Of a DNA stretch of 64,000 nucleotides, positions 49,201 through 61,200 are shown piece by piece. The notes beneath the pieces were generated by a model. That model did no database searches. It was not told the DNA's origin and was given only the letters and a program-made list of their open reading frames with translations. Position numbers and translations under genes: made by a program. The stretch comes from Taxillus chinensis (lineage: Eukaryota > Streptophyta > Magnoliopsida > Santalales > Loranthaceae), in contig CM042092.1 in the NCBI GenBank assembly GCA_023512835.1, forward strand, positions 3,249,293-3,313,292, written 5' to 3'. Positions within the stretch are counted from its first letter, which is position 1. Every line of letters begins with the position of its first letter.

Positions 49201-52200
49201 AAGACATATTTCTTTTGAGAGAGAAAGAAACCACGTTTACTCCTTGTAACCTCAACTCCTAAGAAATATTTGAGCAATCCCAAGTCCTTCGTGTGAAATT
49301 GAGTGTGAAGAAAAGACTTAAGAGATGAAATACCCAAAGTATCACTGCCAGTGATAACAATATCATCCACATATACCACTAAAAGGATGAGACCATTGTT
49401 GATTGCTTGTAGAACACTAAATGGTCATGCTGGTTCTTAATCATGCCCCATGTTTCAATAGGTTGACTAAATTTGTCAAACCAAGCACGAGGGCTCTGTT
49501 TCAAACCATATAAAGATTTCCGAAGACAACAAATATGCCGAGACTCCCCTTAAGGAACAAAACCCGGAAGTTGCTCCATGTACACCTCTTCATAGATATC
49601 ACCATGAAGAAAAATATTTTTAATATTCAATTAATGCAAAGGTCAATGGTGAGTAGCGACCATAGAGATAAATAAGCGAACAGAGGTCGATTTGGCAACA
49701 TGAGAGAAAGTATCAGAATAATCACACCATATATTTGGGCATAACCTTTAGCAACAAGACGGGCTTTTAACCGAGCAACAGACACATCAGGATTAACCTG
49801 CGAACACCCACTTGCAGTTGATAACACATTTTTCTTAAGGTAAATGAACCAAGTCCCAAGTACCATTTTCATCTATAAAGTCTGCATTTCACAATAATTG
49901 CTTGGCGCAAACTAGGGTGAGAAAGGATTTCACAAACAATTTTAAGCACACTAGTAGAATTGAAAGGCAACAAAAGAACGAGAAGAAGAAGACAAACAAT
50001 TGTACAAAACAAAAGAGGAAATAGGAAAAGTTCAGCTCTGTGTACCTTTGCGTAAGACAATAAGAAGATCATCACTTGAAACGGGATTTAATGGCGAAGA
50101 AGTAGGTACAGAACATGAATCAAGGGGCCGGCACCTGGAGTACACTTAAGTAATAGGATATTTGTGAGCAACAGGAGGAACGGGGCTCGTGACAGGCGCA
50201 GAAGGTGTGATAGAATACACTAAGACATCATCATCAATAATAGCATCCTACCCCTAATGTGGGGGAAGTGGAAAAGACGAAAAATAAAGTGTATCTTCCA
50301 TGAAAGTAACATCAATAGAAATAAGACATCTGTTAAGACTAAGACAATAACAGCGATACCCTTTTTGAAAATGAGGATATCCAATAAAAACACACTTTGA
50401 GGACTTAGGATCTAATTTAGTGACATGTGGGCGAACATCACGAACAAAGCAAGTATACCAAATATTTTAGGATCAATTGGAAACATGGACTTGTGGGGAA
50501 AGAGAATTTGATAAGGGATTTCACCATCAAAAACAGATGAGGGCATACGATTAATTAAGAAACATGTGATAAAAACTTTATCAGCCCAAAAAAATTTTAG
50601 AACATTCATTTGAAATAAAAGAGCACATTCAGTTTCAAGAAGATGTCTGTTTTTATGTTCGGCCACACCATTTTGAGATGGAGTATCAACACAGGAAGTT
50701 TCATGAAGCATGCCATATAAGTCATAAAATTTTGAAACAATAATTGGGTATAATCTTTGGCATTATCACTAGGAAAACGACAAATGGAAACATTAAATTG
50801 AGTTTGAATTTTAGTACAGAAAGCACAAAAGATAGAAAACAGTTAAGAGCGTTTTTTCATTAAATACAACCAAATGACACAAGAATAATCATTCACAAAG
50901 GTAACCAAATATTTAAATACAGGTTTTGACACAATAGGACAAGGACACCAAACATCATAATGAACTAATTTGAAAGAAACACTAGCACGTTTATTGATTC
51001 TCGGACTGGAACTAAGGCAATGGTGTTTGGCATACTAACATGACTCACAATTTAAAGAAGACACATGACCAAATTGTGAACAAAACTTCTTAAGCACGAG
51101 AAGTGACGGATAACTCAACTTACAATGTTCTTTGAAGAGAGATCTATCACCAAAGCAAGCAACAGACAGAATAAGTAGGGTATCAAGGGCATATAGGCCT
51201 CTAGATTCATGTCCTTTACTAATAATTATCTTTGTCTTAAGATCCTGAAATATGCAATGATCAGGAAAAAAGGTAATGGAACAATTAAGATCACGACTAA
51301 GCTAACTTATTGAAATTAAATTAAAATAAAAATTAGATAAATGTAAGACCGATGACAACAGTAGTAGACGGGTTGGCGTAATTATTCCAATCCCACAAAC
51401 ACAAGATGATGATCCATCAGCTAAGATAACCATAAATCAAAAGGCATAATGCTGGTAATTAGAAAAGAAATTGAAATTACCTGTCATATGATCTATGGCA
51501 CCAAAATCAATGATCTATTTGAAAGATGAGGAAAGAAGACAATTATTTGGAACACCTGAATCAGCAATAACAGTAACAAAAGGAGATGAAAACTTTAGTG
51601 ATTCTTGATACTAAGAAAACTCAGCAAATTCGTCCGTAGAGATACAAACTATCGGTTGTGCATCCATAATTCCAAAATCGTTACCTCATAGGCTGAGCTC
51701 GTTATGGGGGTAGAGTTGACCACAAATAAAACAACCAAAGATACCAAACAAATCACAGTGACATTAAAATAATGAAAACGTCGAGGCTGAGGTGAAAGAC
51801 GAGAATGGGCAAAGGCGTCAACGATCAAAGACGTCAATGAACAGAGGAAAGCCGTCGATACACCCTAACGACTCCAACACAGAAGAACAGAACAAGAAGC
51901 ATCGCAGAGACGTAGGCAGAGATGTCGAATGTCATCGATGTCAGGCAGAGACGTCGCAAAGACATCACGCAGAATTGGAGTCATCGAAGTTGGCATCATC
52001 AAAATCGTCGGGGTCAGAGACGATGGTGGACGAAGGTGACAAAGTTGTAGGCGACGATGGTATCATCAAACAGGGCCGTCATCGACAACGTCAAAGAAAT
52101 CAAAGTCATTGAGGTCGTCGTCAACGAAGCCTTGGTTTGGTAGAGTCGTCGAGGTCTATGTCGCGGTCGGTGGCGGCTTCGAGCAGGGACGTCGTCGAAG

Positions 52201-55180
52201 ATGTCGTTGACTGCTTCAAACTAGAACATCATTTCGGAACGACGTTGGAGAACAGAGGCTTACGACAAAGATGTCGATAACTTTTTTTACTAATTACGGA
52301 GGCTCTGATACTATGATAACAATATAAGAAAAATAATATTCTTATTCCTCTTAATAATCATGTACAATATATGATTAGATATATATACAAAGAGATAAAA
52401 CTATTTTAGGATAATAATATTCCATTAATCACTCCAATCCCACTAATTACTAATTGCTTCTAATTACAGTAACATCGAATTAAATTCGTTAACATGATTT
52501 GTAACACTAGAGCCTTCTCGTATCTTAGTGTTAACAAATTGACGGATGAGAAATACCTTATTTGATGTGGATGGCTTCTTATACATGTTTGATAACGCTT
52601 GTATCAAACCATGTGTTGTCTTCTCCTTGACGATGTTGTAGGCGACGTTTTTCACCAACGTCAATCTAACGATGCCTAGGGCTTGCCAATCTAACAACTC
52701 CCAATCTGCCTAAGACATTGTGTCTAGTTTCCTCTCGGACAAAGGTTGGCATAACTTCTTTTGGTACAGATGATCTTCTATCTGCATCTTCCAAAAACCG
52801 AAGTCATTACCATCGAACTTGTCAATCTTTACCTTCCCATTTTCTGCCATCGCTCCCACTCGTGTTTGACAACCCTAGCACGTGTTGGACGAAGACACGA
52901 GCTTCTGGTTGCGGATCTTATTAGACCCTTGCTTTGATACCAATTGTTAGGACCGAGATCACTCAAAAACACACATGAATGAGCATGAACAAGATTAAGA
53001 AAGAAAAGAGACACAACGATATAACGTGATTCGGTCTAAACCTACATCCACGCCTGCCGCACTTTAATTTCGTCTTTTCAACACATATAAGGGTTTACAA
53101 AACGTGGGATATTTATAGGCTACATATTAGTACAACATATTAAAACAAAGTCCCAATATGGCCCGTGAGGCCCTGCCCATATGGACTCCCATACGGGTGC
53201 AAAAATAAACCCCTATGGAAGAACGCCTGACATTGTGCCTGTGAAGCCTTATCCATGTCGACCCTGCCCGTATGGACCCCATACGGGCGCCTCCATATGG
53301 GCATTTTTTCCTTTGCAAAGTTGCAGTCCTCATTCATGCCACACAGGCATACCTCTTCCAATACGGGCACGCCTTCTCCTTGTGTGAGCAGACTCCATAT
53401 CCCAACACTTATAAGGTATGATGTGAAATTAGATGGACAAACAAACATGTTATCGTATAAAAGGTTACTATAATTAGTCTAATGATCCTGTATGTCATTC
53501 CAATGGAAACCAAGCATATTATTAATTTTAAAGGATAGAAATGTTAATATCAAAGACTACAAGGACCACATTATTAATATTTTCATTAATAATATCATCT
53601 TTTTTCTATCTCATATTGAATTCAAACACAAAATAAAAATAAAATGAATGACATAAAAGTGTCATTTTAGAAATACAATAAAATCATGGTTAAATGTTAA
53701 ATTACACAAACAAAAAAAAGGATAGTCATCATGTAAACTTTCTTTTGCAAATCACATTATTTGATAAGCACATGTTATTAAGAGAAAGAAAAAGTAATAA
53801 TAATAATAATAATAAAAACTTACAAGGTTTTTAGTTTCACCATGTTCCCAAGATAGGGAGGTAAGAGCCCAATGATATTGCAACTCCTCAATATCCTGTG
53901 ACAAAAAAAAAACAAATTTATTTTACCAATACACGTAATTCATATATAAATTTCTCCAGCAGACGTGCTGAACCAGTGAACCTACAAATAACTCAAGCTC
54001 GTAAGATCTGTCAAGTTGGGAAAAGTTGCTTCCGCCCCTTTCAGGTCACTGATCCTCCTGCATATAAATTTTGAACCACGAAAAAGACAATTGAGATACG
54101 AATTCATGCAAAATAAGTTGGCCTAAGGAGGTCTCACTAACAAGTCATTCATTTTCTTCAACACAGAAACAGCAGATGGAATTGGCCCCTGCAAACCACT
54201 TGCTTGTATCATTCTGTCAATGTCAAATTTGTATCCTGATTAAGTATCAAGATTGTGAAACTAAAATAATATATCAGTATCGTGCAGGGTAAACATCTTA
54301 CAATTTTGTAAGGTTAGTCCAGTTCTGAATAAATTCAGGTATCCTTCCTGAGAATTGGTTATCAGAGATTCGACTGCAATACACAGGGTATAGGCAGAAC
54401 AAAAAAAAAAAAAGAGAGTGTCAATCACGAACTTGGAAATTTCAAAGTTCATATACAGAGTATTCCATGATAACGAGAGAAAAAAAAATTACAAATCTGT
54501 CATGGTTGTCAACTTCACGAGTGTTCCTGGCAGCTCCCCAGAAAAATTATTTGAACACAGATGCCTTCATCAACAAAGTAAAGTTAGAACAAATTAACAC
54601 AATCAACAGGAATAATTAATTAGTTCATAGCTTAATTCACATGATAAAATTGATTGGGCATATATAGAAAGGGCTCTTTACAGTCTCTCAATGCGTGACA
54701 AGTTCCCAAGCTCGGGCGGAAGGACCCCCGAAAGCTGATTAATATCTACCACGCTGATCATTTTTAATGGAAAAGCCTCAGCAACATGATTTGATTAACA
54801 TAACTCACATAATCAAGTGGGACATATATATATATATATATAATTGGGAAAACAGAAATAGCTTACAAGCTTATAAGAGAACTCATGTTGCCCAATTCCG
54901 GTGGAATCGAACCAGTTAATCGGTTTCCAAGAAGTGAACTGCAAATAATTTCACCCTATGTTAGAATCTATAACAAAAAGGAGACACCCTTAATCTTTAG
55001 ACTATAGCAACTTTCATCCGGGTAAATCACTGAGTTTGGAAACTTGCGCTGCCACGACTAACATAGAACGAACTGTAGCGGACAGTTCTATAGCTTTTTA
55101 CCATTCAACCAAGTGGTGTGTTTATTGTTATTTGTTTTTGCATTAAAATCAACCCATTTCTCGAATACGTGTGTGCGTGC

Positions 55181-55238
<58 letters not shown>

Positions 55239-58200
55239 TGATGATGATGAGAGGGTGTGCTTACATATACGTCAAGTTCAGGGAACCCCATTCCGGAGGA
55301 ATTGTACCGTTGAGATAATTGCGTGACAAGTCACTGCAAGAGAGGGAAGCTGAGGTCAAGATGAGTTTCTGCATGGAGAAGCAAACATGAAATTATAAAG
55401 TGACAAATAACATAAACATGGAGTAGATGCAAGAAGGAACTCACAGTTCTCCAAGGTAAGGTAGTTTCAGCAGCTGTGAAGCTGGAGGAAGAGTGCCCGA
55501 AAGATTCTGGGCTTTTAGTGATCTGCACTTAAACAGTGATTTTGCTATTTCAGGGCTAAGTAATAACAAGAACTGTCCCTTTTTCAAATTGTTCAAAAGT
55601 TTCAAATCATATAGACGTATTTTTGCAACCCAGAGGGGAAATGAATGGACGAATCATTGAAAGGGAGGGAAAATTTAAATGGAGGCAACACCCATATGTT
55701 ACTGATCATTCCAAATTAAGCTATTTTAGTATAACACGGCATGCTTGTCTGGAATGATATATTGTATTGTTTTTTCCATCATTTGTTCCGGTAATTATAA
55801 ACCAGTTAAGAAAGAAGCCCAGATTGAGATTTAAAAGTTTTTTTTAATCCCCCTGTTACATTTATAAGTTTTAGAGTGTGCTAGCCAAATGTTTTGAAGT
55901 GATTATAAATTGTATTTGAAATATATACATTAGTTAAAAAATTTATTAAATTTTAAATTTTGATACGATATTATTTTATGTAAGTAAATTTATTAAAATT
56001 TTAATTAATTATTAAATATATATTTAAAATGATAAATATTTAAAAAAAAAACACATCACTAAAAAACCTTTTTATTGTTTATATATAACATTCTAAAGCA
56101 GCAACCGAAAACAAAAACAAAAAACTGCTAACACACACATTTCCTATCTTCCTCAATCCTCCCTAGTCCCTACAGTCTATGAGCGATTGAGCGCATTGCT
56201 AATTTGCTATACGTTTAACTTTGTTATTAAGAGGAAATCTTTTTCATGCGAAAGACTAAAAATATATTAATCGTACTATTAAATGAGTAATTATTTAATA
56301 GAACTATATATTATTTAATTATTTAAAAAATATATTAATCGTACTATGTTAAGAAAGGGCAGGAAAGAACGGTGACAGATTGACAACGCAATCCCAAGGG
56401 CAACTTGGCATGCATTAAAAATAGCTATTAATCGTACTATTAAATGAGTAATTATTTAGACGCAGTTGCCAGAATAGACCTACTATTGAGTCAGTCAATC
56501 ATGATGGGTGAAAATAATAAGTAGTTATGTTTTGGGTCAAAGTACAACATGTCTATGGTTTTAAGCCTTCGAGTTTGACCGTAATGAATATTTATAAATA
56601 ATACTTCTAAAATTTAAAAATTGTAAAAAATGATAATTTAAAGTTCAATAAGCCAAAACAAGTGTATAAAATTTAGCAATCGCCATGTTCAATTTCAATT
56701 ATTTACTCATTTAAAACAATTGTGCTTGAACCATTTATTAGTATAATATAGAATAAATTTTTTAATATTTTAAATATAAACAATACTTTATATTATAACA
56801 TGGTGTAGTATATTTTACTGATAATCTGATAAAGACCCTGCGCTATTCACGAGAAGCAGTATTGAAGATGAAGCCGGCGACGTGTCTTGCCTTGATGAAC
56901 AAGTCTTTTGCTTCGTCTATAAGTCTTTCCATATATTTACTTTCCTTATCATATTAGAAGTCTTTCCTTTTTATTACTTTCCTTTATTTAATTCGTATTA
57001 GGGTATTTTAGTATTTTATCTTAGTTTCCTAATTATAATAGGTTTCCAATTCCTATTTACTAGCTTGCCTATAAATAGGCCTTGTCTATGACAATTTATG
57101 TATTCAGAGATTATTCAGATTATTGGCTATTGGCAATTATAAACTCTCATATTAGAGGTTTATACTTATTTTCGGCTTTTTCAGTTAATTACTTGAATTG
57201 CTTGGGCTAGAGTTTGGGTATTCGGTTATCCTTCTCTAGATTGTTGTTGGATCCTAATCAAGGTCCTCAACAATTTGGTGCTTTCATTGAGAGATCCTAG
57301 TTAAGATTTCTCATTGACTTATCAATTTCATTGAGAGATCCTCATTAAGATTTCTCAATTTTATCTCGCGTTCTTCATCAGCAATGACGGAGGAGGCGGC
57401 AAAGACGAACAGGCAACGGTTCGAAGCCCTAGAAAATTCCATGACAGAGCTTTCGACATCTTTGGCAAAGATGGTTCGATTCCAAGACAGAATTAATCAG
57501 AAAATTGATCGATTATTCGAATACAAGGGAAAAGATCCTATAGGATGCAGATGAACTCAAGGAGATGATCGTAGGTCACAACAAACTTCACAGGAGGTGA
57601 AAGATATTTCAAGCGTTGAAGATGAACCATGTTTTCAGAGCTCACAAGAATCACAACATGAGGCTAAATCAAAGTCATCTAAAGGGATTGGCAACCCAAC
57701 TCTAACTTAAGAGTTCTTGATTCCTTTGATTTCCTCTACCGTGGTGAATGATGCCCAAGTCAAAGTCAACAAGGCCGTCACCATTGAAGAGTCTCTCAAC
57801 AACATGATCTTTGTCCTTGATGATGTCCAGTTAGGCGATGCCCTCAACGCAAGGCGCACCCAATTTGTAATTGTTCCCAACAACGTGGCCTTCATAATTG
57901 GACCTACTGATGCTCAACCCTCCCATGCCACAACTTTTTGTTATCACTTTTTGCCATCCCTATTTGCAAAAGTGTTCCACAAGCCAGAGATGTGGGTAGA
58001 ACTCACAATAGATTCGAGATCTGCTTCGTTTTTGTTTTTGCAGGAGCTTAATTTTGTGACAGTGAGACAGGAGATTCACACAAGGAAGGAAGTCAGGAAA
58101 TTTATAAAGGATTATGGGTTTCTGGGATTAATGGGACGCTCTACTTTAAATGTAGAACAGTTTCCCCAATTTTCCCTTGAGGACAAGGGAAATTTCGAAG

Positions 58201-61200
58201 GGTGGGGGAATGATAAAGACCCCCCCGAATTCATTAACAGAGTATTGAAGATGAAGCCGGCGACGTGTCTTGCCTTGATGAACAAGTCTTTTGCTTCGTC
58301 TAGAAGTCTTTCCATATATTTACTTTCCTTATCATATTAGAAGTCTTTCCTTTTTATTACTTTCCTTTATTTAATTCGTATTAGGGTATTTTAGTATTTT
58401 ATCTTAGTTTCCTAATTATAATAGGTTTCCAATTCCTATTTACTAGCTTGCCTATAAATAGGCCTTGTCTATGACAATTTATGTATTCAGAGATTATTCA
58501 GATTATTGGCTATTGGCAATTATAAACTCTCATATTAGAGGTTTATACTTATTTTCGGCTTTTTCAGTTAATTACTTGAATTGCTTGGGCTAGAGTTTGG
58601 GTATTCGGTTATCCTTCTTTAGATTGTTGTTGGATCCTAATCAAGGTCCTCAACATAATCCTACTTAGCAACATACTAATAAAGAATTATTAGTATAATA
58701 TATTAGAGCATTACTAGCAGATTTCCTATAAAAGTCTGTTTTCTTTTATTTAGGTAAAACAAGTTAAAAAGTTATAAAATCATTCATACGACATAAACCT
58801 TATATTTAACTTTTTCTTTAGTATTTGTACAACATTTCCTAATATATTAATAAATACTATTCACTCCATATAATTATAAAATTATATAAAAAATTCTCTC
58901 CCCTCTCTCCTTCATGCTTTCTATAACTTTTACTTTTATTTCATATTAAATTATAAAAAATATTATCAAATAAAAAATAATATAAAATATTATTTTAATT
59001 ATATATAAAATGATTAAGGGAATCTATTATGATGTATATTTATATAGGAAAATAAAAAGAATTTAAATATTTAAAAGTAAGGAAAATTGGTGGGTATCTA
59101 CTATGACTGCCCTTAGTTTGGTTATAATACATAGTATTAATGTTTAAATATTTTTATAAAACAAATCTAGAATGTGGTTTGTTTGTTTGGATGAACAAAT
59201 CTAAAACTTAGAGGTGATTAGAAATTGATCTCATTCGATAAACCAAGACGAACTGAACTGTATAAATTGAAAATACGTGATTTCCAAATTGGTTTAGTTT
59301 ATTTAGTTTGAAATCTTTAAAAACCAATATATTATAATTGGTTTACGATTTAAAAACTGAACCAACTGAATATAATATAATATATATTTAAAGACTTTAT
59401 TTGTGTATCTTCTTACTTATGTTACTCGCAACTACAATCTTAGTTCTATTGAATTCAAATTCTTCCTTGAAACGTATAGTAAAGAATCAGTGCTACCAAA
59501 CCTTGATTAACAAATTGATTCATGTTGATTCTATATCTATTTGCACAAGATTTAGTCAAGACACTACAAAACTATTAGTCTGACATTTGTCACTCTAGTT
59601 GTTCTTAATTAAATGTAAATAGTAATAAAAAATCGATGAACAAAATCGAAAACTTATACATTGAATCAAACTAAGAATCAATAGTTTTTCACTTTTTGTT
59701 TATCAGTTTTGATTTATTATTTTTTTTCAAATTTAAGATCATTAGTTTGATTTTAAAATACTACATAAACCGACTGATTCACTCCGGTTAAAGTGTAAAC
59801 TGGTACTTGAAATATACCATTTCACTTAAGATTCGCTCCAACATTCAGGGACTGAGAATTATAAACAATGCAATTGTATAATTAATATATATACATATAT
59901 ACATATAATGAACAACTCAAACTCACTCTCTATTATTTACATATAGAGAGCAAAACTTTAAATCTATGTTATAACAAATTCTTCATATGTCTTTCTATAT
60001 CTGAAAAAGGTACAGTAACTCTTTACATTTGAAGAGTCACTACTAATTATTCATATATTATTTTATTATTTTCTTATAAGTTTCTATCTCCTCTCTCATA
60101 TATTTATCATTCGTTGCTTTGAATATGCCACTGCTCTCCTCCAATTTTGCCTCTTTTCCCTCTTCTCCACCAGATTTGGCGTCGAAAAGATCACGGTGTT
60201 GCTGCCCAGATTATAGAAGGAACCTAGCAATCCCATCTCTCTTCTCTCTCTCTCTTTGCACCAGAGCTCTAGTCCCAGATCATGAGATTGGTGGTGGGCA
60301 GGGCCAGCCCTAAGCTTTTGCAGCCTAAGGCGTCCAATTGAGGCCCTCGAATTTTTAATTTTTAATTTGGTATTATATTGCTTTGAGGCCCGTCCAAGCT
60401 AGGGAAAAAAGAAATTAGAATCATGCATTCACGTGCACGACTCGCCTCCAGTCTCTCATCCTCGCGCTTTGCCTCCAGTCTGCTGTCGGTCGGCCCTTCT
60501 CTCTCTGATTTGATCGGTGGCATTAGCAAAGGCCTCTGCCACCTCTCTGACCCTCTTTATTCTAAAGTCTCCGGCTCTCCCCCTCGGCCCCTCCGCTCCG
60601 ATTCTCCTCCCTCTCATCTGGCTCTACTCGGTGTTCTCTGTCAGAGGCCCCCTCGGTGCTCGGCCACTGTATTCCATCTCAGCATTGCCCCTCCGTCTCT
60701 CCCCCTATGGATCCGCCGCTTTGGTCCTCCGGATCACCACCTTTGAACCACACTACACTCTACACAATCCCAAAACATCACATAACCCTTCAGACTCACA
60801 TACAAACAAAAAAACTACATAAACTACAAATATCCTGGGCCGAAAAATTTTAATTGCACGTATCAATTTTAATTTTAGCATTGTTGCAAATTTTGCTCTA
60901 CGTGAATTTCCTTTTGCAAATTTTGTCTTACATTTCGTTATTTGTATCTCTTTTTTCTTTCCTCTGGTTCTCTTTTATTGTTTTAGCAGTTGGAGACTAC
61001 AAGACTAATATTAAGATTTAAGAAAAAACTAATGGAAAAAATTGAGAAAAATTGAGGCTTTTTATGACTAACGTTAGAAATTTAGGCTTGATTAGCTTTT
61101 ATCTCTTAGTAACACTACAAATTTGAAAATCTGCTACATTGGCACAATCTAATCTGTTGGCTTATTATTGGTGTGAGTTTTTTTATTTTTTTTAATGTTT

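Larger units (their letters stand above)
46250..53407 (-). mobile_element. Copia element A, 3'-truncated and split by two later insertions
   Basis: The 5' LTR (52945-53407) is followed by a primer-binding site TGGTATCAAAGC, then gag from the ATG at 52850 ([20 protein letters not shown]) with one stop. The frame breaks at 52477, where Copia B is inserted, and resumes at about 48240 ([20 protein letters not shown]). The zinc knuckle [14 protein letters not shown] is at about 47885-47935. After the solo LTR, the protease region reappears at 46394-46270 with the active-site triad altered to EFG ([16 protein letters not shown]). No RT or 3' LTR of this element was found beyond the TRIM at 46249. 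Confidence 0.82.
43094..53823 (-). other. Receptor kinase intron 11 (10.7 kb)
   Basis: Donor GTAAGT after exon 11, acceptor TTGCAG before exon 12. The length comes from a MITE, a hAT element, a TRIM, a solo LTR and two Copia elements, one nested in the other. Confidence 0.85.
56827..58655 (+). mobile_element. Complete non-autonomous LTR retrotransposon (1.83 kb), Ty3/gypsy-derived
   Basis: LTRs at 56827-57272 (446 bp) and 58211-58655 (445 bp) start TGATAAAGAC and end CTCAACA. TAATC is duplicated exactly at 56822-56826 and 58656-58660. TTTGGTGCTTTCATTGAGAG right after the left LTR is the likely primer-binding region, and GAAGGGTGGGGGAA directly precedes the right LTR as polypurine tract. The 938-bp interior keeps a gag-like start (57384 on; [20 protein letters not shown]) and a pol-end-like tail ([19 protein letters not shown]), but no protease, RT, RNase H or integrase core. 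Outside the first 40 bp the LTRs differ at only a few positions, suggesting recent insertion. Confidence 0.92.

Noticed and set aside
51649..52112. Frames of 62 and 106 codons
   Set aside because: They lie in the leader/protease remnant of Copia B; the 106-codon frame is antisense and low in complexity.
53127..53473. Several overlapping open frames on both strands
   Set aside because: They fall in the Copia A 5' LTR, whose repeated CCATACGGG words lack stops by composition.
57707..58315. Minus-strand open frames in the compact LTR element
   Set aside because: Antisense to the element and without recognisable content.
60423..60822. Overlapping serine/proline-rich frames
   Set aside because: Low-complexity composition in a hAT-like element gives open frames in several phases at once; not evidence of a protein.
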